From Sclerodactyla briareus (taxonomy: Eukaryota > Echinodermata > Holothuroidea > Dendrochirotida > Sclerodactylidae): a stretch of DNA of 64,000 bases. Below, piece by piece: positions 11,400 to 24,245 of the stretch. A model generated the notes under the pieces. It saw only the letters and a program-made list of their open reading frames with translations, searched no databases and was not told the DNA's origin. The DNA lies in NCBI GenBank assembly GCA_026419785.1, contig JAODTK010005546.1, positions 62,001 through 126,000 on the forward strand. The letters run 5' to 3'. Both the position numbers and the translations under genes were made by a program. Position 1 is the stretch's first letter; each line of letters starts with the position of its first letter.

Positions 11400-13864
11400 A
11401 GTGGACTAATCTGAGCTCCACTCTCTTCAACAGACTGAGCTAATTTCTAAACTCCCTATTCAACTAGCACTGCACACCACCTTCTCTAGTTTGTGGCGAC
11501 ACTTTTCTGGGCCTACCTCATTGCTGTATAAATTTCAGCACACACAACAGCATATGTCGGTCAGTATGATCACAAAGCTATCCAGTTAACCATCATGAAG
11601 CATGATAAGACTATTGTTCTTCCCTGTCTGATTTTCTTTGAGGGGTTGCCACTCCTATGAATGCAGTTGGAGGAGGCTGTGTGAGATTCATCCTCTATTC
11701 AACGGTATTGAGTAGCTCACGTTTCTCACATTGTTCATGTGTTCTGTTCAAGACACAAGATGCAGAAAATCCATTTGTCACTGTATACTTTATATGGTAA
11801 ACCTCGATTTGATCAGAATTTGCATAACATGCTGAATCGGCAATGCTGGCTGGTTTGCATGGTGAAAGTGAATACACAAATATGTCAAGAGATTCCAAGC
11901 TCATTGAGGCCATTTTTCAGCAGTCTCATTTGCATGATTGCAATACATTCATCGTATGGATGGGGTTTTTGCCTAAACTGGACATATTACATGCAACATG
12001 GCCAATATGTTGCAAGGCATTCCAAGGTCCTGAGGAAACAGTCATACCCTGGGTTTTTCATAATTCATGTAAATTTGACACATTCAATGAACTTACATGG
12101 AAGTTGTACTTATAGAGTGAAAATTGAATGGTACCCATGTTGGAGTTCACTTCCAAAGGTCATCAAGGTCATAAATTTCGAAGTGTTTGCCGACAGCTCA
12201 CGACCCACCATTTACGTTGCACTTGTTCAGGTGCTGTTTCAATTAGGCAGGGAACACTCATATGGATCATAGCAAGCCACTACCCCAAATGAGTGGAAAC
12301 AATGCTTGAAACTTGGGCAAACTAAGCCCCTACAAATGATTTTGTTGATCACTAAATTTGCCAACAATTCTGCCAATAAATATCATGATAGAGAAGTGAT
12401 ATGAAGGGTTATAGACCTCGCCAGCGTTTCATTTCACCCTCCATTAACCTCCTGATTATTGAATAAAGTCACAGGGTCTCTCCTTGGACTTCACACCTAC
12501 ACTGCAGGTGAATTACAGATGTCTTTGATTAATAAAGTCTTGAATACACACAATTATAAACCATTTCAAATTCCTATCTCAGATAAATTCTACGATTTTG
12601 AAATGTCCACGCACGGTTAACCAAGCATGGCTTTTTCAATTTGTAAAGATCAGTTCATGTAGAGTACTTTGATCAGACTCTTTCTCAACGTTTCCTCAAT
12701 CCCTATGGTATTTAACTTTGGCCAGTCCACTCAACTGAAGAAAGGGAGTGCCTCTGAGCACCATCCCTGTCTATACATTCTTTGAATTGTTCATTGCAAA
12801 AAAAGATGAACGTTTTTAGAAAATACAGTAACCGAATCCCCGCCAATGATTGGTAGGGCCTGTATGACCTGCAGCAATGTGGATATTTTTGGGAGATGGT
12901 TATCAGATATCAGTATGTTCCTCATTGGTCAAAAGCCGTGCCTTGAATTAAATGGGTCATTTTTATCTTAGAGGTATCAGCCTCCTTCAAAGAGAAATGA
13001 ATAGCTGTGCATGGTAAACTGCTAAAACATGTTCACCATAAACAGGCATGGCCCTAATAGAACATAGAATATTTAATAAATTGTCTTCTGATGAACTAAA
13101 TTCTTAATGTCCCCTCCACACTTTTTGCCTACAATAGAGGAAGGAGCTTTGTCTTCACAAATAAAAGTCCATAACCACTCCATTATGGATGAGTTTCGTC
13201 TCAGATTCATAACTGACGTTGAGTCATCATTCGTCAAGTGGGCCTCCCAACCTAAAGACAACAACTGTCAGCACTTCAAATCCCTTTTTGCGTGTTTACA
13301 TGGAGGCTGACATTACGGAATGAGACTTGTTGGCCAGCCCCTAGCTAAAAGAATAGTCTGCATATCCCAGCAGCTAGTAGGTGGTTAGAATGCCGAACGT
13401 TAGTGGTAAGTATCATTTGCGCAATAAATTTAGTATATTTTTGAAGTCATGCAAAATTTGTTCCATTAATACTGCTGGGACAATTGATTTTTGGGCAAGG
13501 AGAGCATCCATTCTTTCACCCGGTGTTTCGAGACAATTTGCCTCTTATAAATACCTTGTACGCACCACTAAGTTGCCACCAGGAACAGGGTCTATTAGAA
13601 TTTTGTTCAACTATTATGATTCAAGCGGGTATGACATGTCATGCAAATATCTGATGCACATTTGGAAGACTTTTGCTCAATGTCACAAGAAGGGACTGTC
13701 TATATCATTTTCGACAATGGCTTTGAAACAACTCCCCATGTCTTTTAAATCTCCCGGTGAATATAAACCTAAAATCAATATATTCTAGAAACTTCCCCAT
13801 GAGACCAAGATAAGAAGGACTTGCATGACATAATTTCTTGTCTGTATCATTCCCTTTCATATCT
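11400..13864. other. No supported gene
   Basis: AT-rich. It holds the longest open frame of the window (11,739-12,272 plus, 177 codons) and a 135-codon frame (13,381-13,788 plus). Neither has a recognisable motif, a credible start context or splice support. I read it as non-coding or decayed repeat. Confidence 0.5.
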
Positions 13865-14745
13865 ACTATATTTCCTTACGACAATGACGACCTGAAAGTA
13901 TCGTTCTAATGCCATATCCATATTCCCTATAGGCAATAAATGACCTGAAAGTATTCAATTCTCAATGCCTATGCATATTCCCTATTGCATAAATGAACCT
14001 GAAATATCATTCTAATGCCCTAGTCATATTCCTATTGTCCATAAATGACCTGAAAGTATCCTTCTAATATGCCATAATTCCTATTCCTATAGGCAATAAA
14101 TGACCTTGAAGTATCTTCTACTGCCATATCCATCTTCCCTATAGGCCCATAAATGACCTTTAAGTTCATCTAATGGCCATATCCATATTCCCGTATCGCC
14201 AATAGTAATACCCTGAAGTATCATTCCTAATGCATATATATGTATTTCCTATAGGCAGAAATGAACCTGAAAGTACATTCTAATGCCATATATGTATTTC
14301 CTATAGGCAATATGACTAAAGTATCCTTCTAATGTCCATCTCTGTATTTCCTATAGCAATAAATGACCTGAAAGTATCATTCTAATGTCATATCTGATTT
14401 TCCTGATATGCAATGAATGACCTGAAAAAGATCATTCAATGCCATATATTATTTCCATGGCAATGAATGACCTGAAAGTATCATTCTATGTCCTATCTGT
14501 ATTCCCTATAGGTCATGAGACCTGAAAGTTCATTCTAATGCCATATATGTATTTCCTATAGGCAATGAATGACTGAAGATCATTTTTCCTGCATATCTAT
14601 ATTTCCACAGGCAGAAACCTGATGTATATCATTTTTAAAATATATGCCATTGCTGAATTTCCTACGGCCATAAATAACCCGAAAGGATCATTCTCCTGCC
14701 ATATCTATATTTCCTACAGACAATGAACGACCAGATAGTAATTAT
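13865..14745 (+). repeat. Minisatellite, ~52-bp unit, about 17 copies
   Basis: The unit is roughly 'aatgacctgaaagtatcatt', 'ctaatgccatat', '.tatttcctataggca'. The 'gacctgaaagtat' anchor recurs near 13,891, 13,945, 13,992, 14,047, 14,103, 14,154, 14,212, 14,265, 14,313, 14,366, 14,418, 14,469, 14,520, 14,570, 14,619, 14,675 and 14,729, a mean period of 52 bp. Copies differ mainly by single-base indels. Confidence 0.95.
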
Positions 14746-16270
14746 AATTTTTTTTGGACCATGTATCCCCAGAGATTGCTAGAATCCATTGAATGCACAA
14801 AAAATTGAAGATGGTCAGTCCACTATTGAGACAGCTGTTACTCTGTACCTTGTCTCCATTTCCTATTTTAACATCAATTCCAGTGACTTTTCAGCTCACT
14901 CAATACTATAACAATCAATCAACTATCGATTGTGATTATACCAACATGCCCAAGGTCATAATAATCATGACCCTACCAATCAATATACATGCTTCTAACA
15001 CACAACTACAAGATTTTCCCAATATACTAATGGTATGTTCCCTTGTGGGGGCTGAAACGCTGTCTCCATACCTAATTCGCAATATCTTTTGAGTAGGGAG
15101 CATATATCAGCTAAAAATAATCCCTCATCTTTAGCTTGTTACCTGAGCAGCCCCCCCCCCCCCCCTCCACTCTCTGCAGTAACAACATTACAAATGAACT
15201 TGCTCTATTTTTTGCATAATAATTGCCACTAAACTACAAACTTGTTCACAAACGGTGCTTGCATCTATAGGTTACAGTGCCTGAAACCTTAACTCGTGCT
15301 TAGAACACCATATGGGTATGTATCACACACTGCGTGTGATTAAACATGTGATCGCTTTGAATGTAACAAAGCTTTTTTACAGACACTGCAGGCCTAGACG
15401 CACGCCGATATATTTTTTTAAAACGGTTTGCTCTGACGCAATCAAGTATGACGAGTTCACAAGACTTTCAAACAGATAGGTGTGTTTCGGCCTTTACATC
15501 AGTCACCTACACAATATGGATGATGGTTCTGCATATTGAGCCGCCAAGCAGCCTGGCAGTACTCCTCCGGGTACAGAGAGCAGGTAAAACCTTTGAAGAC
15601 TGACATGGTCAAATGTATGGGGTAGGTAGAAGTCAACTACACACAAAGCCGCATACCAATGGCCCGACCTTCATTATATCCCCCACTTCGGTGTATTTGT
15701 TTTGTCGTTGCTGTCTCTGCTGGGAGCTTTGGTGTTTTGCTCCAATAATTCTTGGACCATTTGTCAGAATTCACTTGGAAACATGTCAGCCATAGTGAAC
15801 TCTTTTTGGATGGGCTCGAAATTAGACATCACCACATGATTGGGGCCTGCCTAATTTCCCATATTTTCATGATTTTCTAAGTTTGCAATTTTCACCAACT
15901 AAAATGGATACGAACTACATTTTTTCCAAGAAATGTGGAGGGTCATTTTATGTCATCGTCGTAAATTCACCTAATTGCCATCCTTCAAACATATGCTACA
16001 TGTTGGATTGTAACGAAACATGTTACTGTTTTTTTGGGGTCCATGAGTACTTTTCATAATCAAATAAGCATTAGACATTGTATGTCTGGTAAACTGTTGA
16101 CGACGTGTTATCTCCGCAGAAACAGCCTTTTGTGGACCTCGTTTAGAGATCACTTCGAAATTAGGGTCATGCGACCTCCGTGATTTTGAACTGCCCCTAC
16201 CTTGTTTTCAGGTCCAACTGTAGAACAGCTCCCACAAGTTTTTTTTGATATGACAAGTTAAACTAGAGCG
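14746..16270. other. No gene seen; C-run near 15,150
   Basis: Unassigned AT-rich sequence with a C homopolymer tract at about 15,150-15,168. Open frames at 14,793-15,092 and 15,613-15,795 are short and unsupported. Confidence 0.5.
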
Positions 16271-16274
16271 CCAA

Positions 16275-17205
16275 TTGTGCTGTAGCTCAACCACACAAAT
16301 TGTACAAGGCAAATGTACACTTGTGTGTTAAATGTTACAAGGTCATGAGGCGAAGAAGAAGGCAGTTTCAAAACAACGGCCTATTGGCCCAGTAACAACC
16401 TTGACCTTGATAGTCATATGGTCAAAGAATCTTAGCAGCAATAAAACATTGTTACTCACTGTAGTCACCATCATCGGAAGAAATGAATGCCCAATTGAGA
16501 GGAAAAGGCATTCACACAGTGGCCTATTGCGCCCTTTAATGACTGACTTGACATTCACGAGTCCAAAATAAGGAACATTGAGTCATGAGTTTGGTCAACA
16601 TCTGCAAGAATGAATGTTTGCTTCTTTTCATCAGATGTTACGTTTTAATTCTTAACGGACATATATGATGAAAGCTAAAAGAGCACATCCAAAGGAACAA
16701 TATGACACAGATTCGAAAAAATCCAATGTCTTGTAGGGGGAGAGAGATTTTGACAATTTTACACTAATGGCCCATTTTGCCCTTGACTTTGGCCTCGGAA
16801 CTTCACAAAGTCAAACAGCCTCATGGGTCAATTACCAATGTGTCCAAGTTTGGTCGACATCCATCACAGAATGACTGTTGGCGGCAAAAAAAAAGGCATT
16901 CGTTGACATATGGAAGAGGGAGATAGGCTGTAGGGCCAAGTGAGTCCTGGACCAAAAATTCTGGGAAAGCCGATACGGCATGACGATTCCATCATATGAT
17001 CGCGAAACATCAGCACTGAATCGGAGGAGAGCATTTGCGTGGATTGCACATGAAACTGGGCCTCAAGTACTGAGAACAGAAGGTACAGCTATTAGACTGT
17101 TCATTATGAACGGGACATCAGACCATGACCTGTGCATAAAAAGTTGTAGGAGCATCATTTTGTGTGATTCACATGATGGGTTCAGATCATCGGATGAAGC
17201 GTGAA
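16275..17205 (+). repeat. Dispersed repeat family B, copy 1
   Basis: The opening block has 'acaaattgtacaaggcaaat', 'ttaaatgttacaaggtcatg', 'aggcgaagaagg' and 'ggcctattg'. It is followed by 'cgccctttaatgac', 'ccaagtttggtcgacat', 'ggcaaaaaaaaaggcattc' and a 'gacc..catgacctgtgcataa' block. The same order recurs at 36.56, 42.40, 45.69, 49.25 and 52.26 kb. It is rich in TGACC and GGGCC words. No coding frame spans it. Confidence 0.8.
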
Positions 17206-19039
17206 GAGTTATTGCGCTATGAGGGCAGAATTTCCGGCCGTGGACGGCTACGCCCCCAAACCATAATATATTCCCGGACAGTGTCCAGGATATAATTACT
17301 ATCTTTAAAATATTACGTAAGTGCAACTACAGAGCATGCAAATATGCCCTTCTTTACTGCTTTGGCCAACACAAAAATGCACAAGCAGTTCTTGACAACA
17401 GGCTCGTTTTTCACCCACAGATTACATCGTTCCCTTACAGCTTGAAGCTCCTTCCCACACCACCAAAATAAGATATATAATGGTGCACACTCGCTTCGGG
17501 GATTAATGCCACCCGAACAAGCTATACCTATGGCTCATTTTATGAATGAAGGTCTGGATAAACACAGGCATCCCGTACCTGCAAGGAGGTTTTAGGTGCA
17601 GGCCAAGCTACGGGCTGTCAATTATTTGAGAGGTGATAAAAATGTAAGGAAACTGTGTTGCAGGGCCGGCAGTAAAATAAAAATAATCCTTGTTTCTATA
17701 AATCATTGTTGTTGGTGTGTCTTAGTCCCAATTCATTTGCAGGCATTGGAAATTCAGTGACGAGGTAGTAATTTGTTACATTACAGTTACACACAAAGCA
17801 GTGGTCTACATGATTGTACTCTGCAATTAACTAGCAAGTAGAATGCGATACACAACGGGAGGGGGGATTTAAGGGGGTGGGTATTAATAAGACGACAAAA
17901 TGTGCTCATGAGGAATGATTTTATCACAAACTAATTGCTTCACTCCACACATTCCAGAATTAGTTATTGAAAGCAGATACAGACACTATACGGGACTAAA
18001 TTTCCCGTATTTTGGTTGAGTCTCTCTCTGCGATGTCAGCATTGTAAAAGTACAGTAACAGCCCACGAAAGTAGGTGAGGCTAATTTATGAGGCGATAGC
18101 ATGAGCCTCAAAAAGGATGGAGGGGGGGGGGGTGGAAGAGAAGGAGGGGACCGGCGTTGTGCTACATTTTTATTTCATTCCAATATTTACTGTTAGAAAT
18201 ACAATAGTCATATAGATGTCAAAAAATGTGATAGCTAGTGTGTAATGAAAAATATTGTGCAAGAAAACATGCCAAAAAAAAATTAAACACTGCCAAAATT
18301 TTGTTCCACATGTGAACAAATAATCATAACAGTAATGTGGGGTGTCTTCACAATCTCATACATTGGCTAATTTCTTTTTTGCTTTTAATGAGTTTTCCGA
18401 AATCAGACTGAAATTCAACACACCAAATTGTAATTCTAATACTCGCAGGTACTACCTCACATACCTTCGTACAAACCTAAACACAGCCAGACTAATCACT
18501 GCAACGTGGTGGGAGCAGAACTAGATTACGAAACTGGATGTTGCCAGTGTGAGGGAAACGCAAGGCACTGTCTGAGTGTCACTAAGTACAACCCATGCCA
18601 GAAATGAGATCAAAACTATCTGGGCAAATGTTTACCACTACAATGAATCAATTAACTCCAAATTAGCATGCCCCAGTCAGGAGTGATACCCACTTTCAAA
18701 CCCATCAGCGATTCCTCTATGGTGGTGGGACATCTGTTTGAGTGATTGGCAAAGCAATTGGAGAACAACAGTACGTGGCCGACGTGTATATCCAGAAGGA
18801 ACAGCCTTGGTGGACCTTGTTAGAAGACAGCACATAAATTATGTCCATTTGAACATCCGTGACTTTGAAATGCCCTAAACCATGTCAGGTCCAGCGGTAA
18901 GTCCACATCCAAGTTTGTTTAAATACGACAAAGCTAGAAAAATCGCCATAATTATGAGCTTAGGATTAACAACAGTCACCATCCACAAGTTTGTTCAAAT
19001 CTGACAAAGTTAGAATTGTGAGAAAAAAACACACAAGAA
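17206..19039. other. No gene seen; diverged dispersed repeats
   Basis: Unassigned, with a G-run at 18,121-18,132. At about 18,680-18,900 a copy of the 'tgatacccactttc.aac.catc' family (also at 24.1 kb) runs into a TGACC-poor remnant. No supported coding frame. Confidence 0.45.
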
Positions 19040-19262
19040 AAAGCAAGGGCGATCCCACCCAGTGTCTCGCCTGTTGCGCGATCAGTGGTTTCCTCTATAG
19101 TCACCATGCAAAAGTTTACAAGGAATTGAAGGTTGATTTAAGATTTTGGGATCGCATTTAAAACCTACTAATCAGTGATCAATTCAAATTCGTAAGGACT
19201 GATGCTGGACATGTCCATGAGAGTGAAGAAGTATAAGTTTTGTGGACAATGTGACCAAAGAT
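19040..19262 (+). repeat. Dispersed repeat copy 2 (pair with 8,143-8,350)
   Basis: Same ordered blocks as the copy at 8.1 kb: 'agtgtctcgcctgttgcgcg', 'tagtcaccatgcaaaa', 'aaacctactaatcag', 'gactgatgctggacatgtcc'. Confidence 0.75.
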
Positions 19263-19702
19263 CGCCTAATTATGCAATAAGACACAATATTCAAACTTCC
19301 TATCATGAGTGCATTTGCTCATTTCACATTCAGGACCACAATACATGGGAATTCAACCAAGTGAACATAGAATGAATGGAACAATTTATACACATGCATA
19401 ACCCCCAGTGACTCGAGTCAATGTTATGCTAACATTTTGGGGAATAAACTAAGGTAGAACCATACCAATAAAGCTCAAAGAAAATCAAACAAACTTTGAA
19501 ATTTGGGAAACAACAATGCAAACTAGACACACTGAATGACTCCCAGTGTCCTCCAACACCCTATGTGAATAATACAATTTTATATGTGAATAATCACAAG
19601 AGTGCACTATTCACAGAAATGAAGTGGTGATGGAAGAACAAAATCAGACGAAGCTTGGAATTTTGCATAAATTATGCAAATAGACGACTCAATTACCATA
19701 TT

Positions 19703-19862
19703 TGACGCTGAAAATCTAATCATTCCATCTACACTTCATACCCCATCTATGTGCCACACACCAAGTCACCATAGCACCGCTACGGTTCATCTGTAATCTT
19801 GTTAACGAGCCTGAACAATTGATTACCTAAAATAAGCTTAATTACTTTCTTAACTAGACCAT
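19703..19862 (+). repeat. Left bracketing repeat of the 600-bp array
   Basis: 'gctgaaaatctaatcattcc', 'atctatgtgcca', 'caccatagcacc', 'gttcatc.gta.tcttg' and 'acgagcct' all recur in order at 23,622-23,762, on the other side of the satellite. A weaker third copy lies near 9,950-10,090. Confidence 0.85.
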
Positions 19863-19869
19863 CTGCCTG

Positions 19870-22650
19870 CAGTAGACCGCCAACTTATATATCCCCACTT
19901 TGCCAATACCCAGTTTCTATTTTTTTTGTGCCCGTTAACTCCTTAATAAGCACATTTATTCAAGATCAACCTTTAAAACCACATGACCCACCCGACGAGG
20001 TCAAATTGAGGTCAAGAGTTCACACAACACACTGCAGGCAACAATTATTATCAGCACTGGTAAACCTTCCAGCCTTCACAGATATTACATTCATCCGATT
20101 ACAGCCAGAAAACAGTTTTTGACCCCAAGTGACCTTTAATGACCGCGTTATGACATGGCGTTTTTATGAAAATTGAAACTCTCCATGTGATACATCAAGT
20201 CCTATGAGCATTTTGCATTCTGGTAACCCGCCCCCAGTGCTATTGCAAAAAATATTAAAATCTTTTTACCCCTCGTGACGTTTATGACCTCCAACACATG
20301 GCGGTTTTTATAAAAAAATTGTTACTCCCCTTGTGAGCATCCACTCCTAGAAGCTATTGCATTCCAATGTGAACAGCTAAGTATTGCGGAAAAAAAAAGC
20401 TATTAAATTAACTTTGACCCCTTGTAACTACCAAAGTATCGTTCCCCCGACGAAGGAAAGCGGGAGTTGGTTTTCCTCCATTAAGCACACAAAGAGGTCT
20501 ATCAACAATCCAAAAATAACCAGTTTCTATTTTTTGCCTTGTGTAACTCCTTAAATAAAGCACATGTATTCAAGAATTAACATGTAATCAATGACCACCG
20601 ACAGCAGAGGTCAAATTGAGGTCAGAGGCACACAATGCGTAGGTAACAATTATACCACAATGGTGAACCTCCAGCCTTCACAGATGTTTAATTCTCTGAT
20701 TATGGCCAGAAACAGTTTTGGACCCCGTACTAAGTGACCTGATGACCTTTAATGACATGGCAGAGTTTTATGGAAATGGTAACTTCCAGTGAACATCCAC
20801 TCCTAGAGCATTTTGATTATGATAACACGCCCAGCGCATTTGCCAAAAAGTACTCTAAAATCAGTTTTTGACCCCTACGTGACCTTTGATGACCTTCAAT
20901 TGGGACATGGCGGTTTTATAAAAATTGTTACTCTCCATGTGATGCATCCACTCCTAGCGCATATGGCATTCCAAGGAACACGCCTAATGTTATTGCGAAA
21001 AGCTATTAATTAAACTTTGACCCCTGTAACTACACCAAAGTAAGTGTCCCGAATCGAGCGGGAGGTTGGTCTCCTCCATGAAGCAACCAAAGGTCTATCA
21101 CATATCCAAAAATAACCGTTTCTTTTTTTTGTTTGTGCCCCGTACTAACATCCCTAAATAAGCACATTTAATTCAAGACTCAACCTTTTACCACATGACC
21201 ACCCACAGAGGTCAAATTGAGGTCATAGGTCACACAGCTGCAGGTCAACAATTATTCCCAATGGGAAACCTCCACCTTCACATATATTAAATCTCGATTA
21301 AGCCCATCAACAGTTTTTGACCTCCTAAGTGCCCTTTAATGACCTTTAATGACATGGCAGTTTTTTTATGAAAATTGTAACTCTCCCTGTATACAATCCA
21401 CTCCTAAGCGCATTTTTCATTTCTGGTAACACGCCAGTGGATATTGGAACAACTTATAAATCATTTTTTGACCCCTACGTGACGTTTAATGACCTCCACA
21501 TTGAACATGGCGGTTTTTATCCAAAATTGTTACTCTCCATGTGATGCATCCCCCCTTCCTAGCGCATATGCCTTCCATGAAGACTCCTAATGTTATTGCG
21601 AAAAGCTATTAAATTAAACTTGACCCTTGTAACTACCAAAGTATGGCGTCGATCTAAGCGGGAGTTGGTTTTCCTCCTCCATAAAGCACACAAGGTCTAT
21701 CACATATCAAAATAACCAGTTTCCCTATTTTTTTGGCCTGTAACTCCTAAATAAGCACATTTAATTAAGACTTAACCTTTAAACAACTGACCACCCGACA
21801 GAGGTCAATGGAGTCACACACATCATCACCAATTATACCACAATGGTGACCTTCCAGCCTTCACAGATGTTCATTCTCTGAATTATGGCCAGAACAGTTG
21901 TGTTGACCTCTAAGGACCTTCAATGACATGGCAGTTTTTATGGAAATTGTACTCTCCATGTGATACTCCCCTCCTAGGAGCATTTTGCCTTCCGATGAAC
22001 ACGCCCCAGCGCTATTAGCCATAAAAAGTACTAAAATCAGTTTTTGACCCCTACGTGACCTTTGTGACTTCATGACATGCGGGTTTTTATAAAAATTGTT
22101 ACTCCTCCATGTGATGCATCCACTCCTGAAGCATATTGCATTCCATTGAACACGCCTAATGTTTTTGCGAACAAGAGCTATTAAATTAAACTTGACCCTT
22201 GTGACTACCAAAGTCAGTGTCCGATCGATCGGGAGTTGGTCATCCCTCCCTGACGCACCAAAGGTCGATCACATATCCCAAAATAACCGTTTCTATTTTT
22301 TTGCCCGTACCTCCCGAAATAGGCCTTTATTCAAGACTCACCTTAAACCACAGGACCACCCGACGAGGTCAAATTGAGGTCAGAGGTCACACCATGCAGG
22401 TCAAACAAGTATATATCACAATGGGAACCATCCAGCCTTCCCAGATATTCATTCTCTGATTATCGCCAGAAAACAGTTTTTGACCCCCTAGATGACCTTG
22501 AATGACCTTCAATGACATGAACAGTTTTTATGAAAATTGTAACATTCTCCATATGTTACATCCACTCCTAGCATTTTGCATTCTGATGAAACACCCGGCG
22601 CTATTGCCGGAAAAGTACCCCAAAACAGTTTTTGACCTTCAATTGACCTT
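19870..22650 (+). repeat. Main ~600-bp satellite array, about 4.6 units
   Basis: The anchor '(a)taaccagtttctatttttt' recurs near 19,909, 20,518, 21,113, 21,714 and 22,286 (spacings 609, 595, 601, 572). Each unit holds two related ~150-bp modules ('ttgacccctaagtgacc...ggagcattttgcattctga' and 'ttgacccctacgtgacc...agcatattgcattccaatga') plus ~300 bp of unrelated sequence with 'gaccacccgacagaggtcaa' and 'cagccttcacagatatt'. Units differ by numerous 1-3 base indels. Short frames on both strands are repeat by-products. Confidence 0.95.
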
Positions 22651-23621
22651 TAATGACCCCGGATGACATGACCATTTTCATTAAAAAATGTAACCCTAGA
22701 GGGGTTACACCCTGTCCTGAAATATAAACCACATAAGGAAAAGGTCACTGGAAGTGTTGCAGGAACACTAATATTGGCAGTTATATGCCCCTAAGTGGGG
22801 ACCTTGAATGACCTTTGATGACATGTGGGTTTTATGGAAAATGTTCTCACCATGAAGTACACCCGTCCTGAAATTTAATTGCCAAGCAAGGTCAGTGTAA
22901 GTTGTCTCCAAAAAATATTAGTTTTTCGTACATAAGTGACCCTGAAAGACCTTTGATGACATGTCCGTTTTTATGAAAAATTGTACTCTCGATGAGATGC
23001 AAGCAGTCCTCCAAGCATTATGTATCACCAAAGTATATCCGATGCTATTGCCAAAAAAGTATCAAAAACAACCTTGACCCTCGACTTGAGAACCGAGTGC
23101 CCGATTGAAGCGGGGAGTTTGTTTCGTCTATTCAGCACACAGAGCTCTGCCAGACCCATTCAATTTGACAGAAATGGACAGTTGTAATTTCTTTGCCCTG
23201 TAAATCGAAAAATAAGCACATTCATTCAACATTGCACCTTTGACCTTTTGGACATATTTCAGGAGGTAGTTTGACCTGCTGATTCCAAAAAATCACCATG
23301 ACCAATCACTACGAACATCCTGACTGCATTAATTTCAATGAAAAACTTTGACCTCTGAATTCTTAACACACACAATGGTCACATGGGGTCAATTATTGTT
23401 CATTCGATCGGAAGGTACCTTTGAGAATCCGAAAATGGCACGAAAATTGATCGCCAAAAAAACATGGTAAAGGTCTAATTGAGGTCAAACGCCACACAGA
23501 TGGAGGTCAACGAGTGATCACAATAGTGCACCTCCCACCTTGCAGAATTGGTTCCCAAGTTATTGGCCAAAAAAACAGTTTTGACCCCGAATTGACCTTT
23601 GAGGACCATAGGTTACGCTGA
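22651..23621 (+). repeat. Diverged edge of the 600-bp satellite
   Basis: Words of the array persist ('gacctttgatgacatg', 'ttttatgaaaaattgtactc', 'aacagttttgacccc', 'gcgggagtttg') but spacing and order are looser, as expected at an array edge. A small palindrome, 'gtaacccTAGAggggttac', sits near 22,690. Confidence 0.7.
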
Positions 23622-23762
23622 AAATCTAATCATTCCATCTACCTTATCCCGCATCTATGTGCCAAACCGGCACCATAGCACCTATGTTCATCCGTACTCT
23701 TGCTCACGAGCCTAACAATAACTTAAATAAAATAGGCTAATTACCTTACTAATTAGTGACTT
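23622..23762 (+). repeat. Right bracketing repeat of the 600-bp array
   Basis: Direct copy of 19,703-19,862: 'gctgaaaatctaatcattcc', 'catctatgtgccaaa', 'caccatagcacctatgttca', 'acgagcctaacaata'. Confidence 0.85.
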
Positions 23763-23872
23763 GCGTGCCCAAAATCTAATCAGATAGTGTTCACCCCAAC
23801 CCCGATTACCCTGAAAATTTCGTCGCAATTGCAATGCCGTTCGAAAGATTATCCCTGCTCCGAGGAAGCGTT

Positions 23873-23926
23873 GACACACACACCTAGCACACACACACAC
23901 ACACACGCGCACACACACACACACAA
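23873..23926. repeat. (CA)n microsatellite
   Basis: About 50 bases of CA dinucleotides with 'ctag' and 'cgcg' interruptions. Confidence 0.95.
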
Positions 23927-24004
23927 GCCCATAAGTGACCATAAGTCTCCCCCCAAGGAATTTCATTCAGGCGAGACAAAAAACTCTGGTGACCTTTGCA
24001 ATCA

Positions 24005-24245
24005 AGTCATGTTTTCGGGGACAAACTTTTGTCCCCACCCACCAAGTTTAGTGTAAATCGGTCGCTCAGTATTTTTGTGTAAAACACGCAAAATAGAGGC
24101 CATGCATGCAAGAAAAATGCAGTGATGCCCACTTTCGAACTCATCCGAGATTCCACTAAGGTGACATGGTTCCAAGTTTAAGATCAATTGGATAAAGCAT
24201 TGAAAAGTCATTGCGCTAACACCTGAATCAAAACGTGGCGCTACA
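24005..24245 (+). repeat. Dispersed repeat, pair with 51,955-52,255
   Basis: Both copies open with 'ttttcgggg', then 'cccac.a.caagttta/cact..gtgtaaatc', a 'tccgaga' block, 'ccaagttt..g.tcaattgg' and '.tgcgctaacacctgaa'. This copy lacks the GC-rich segment present in the other. Confidence 0.65.

Noticed and set aside
11739..12272. 177-codon open frame, the longest in the window
   Set aside because: No motif, no splice context, an overlapping second frame of 90 codons, and composition like the surrounding AT-rich repeats.
13381..13788. 135-codon open frame just before the 52-bp minisatellite
   Set aside because: No recognisable domain or splice sites; AT-rich third positions do not separate it from non-coding DNA.
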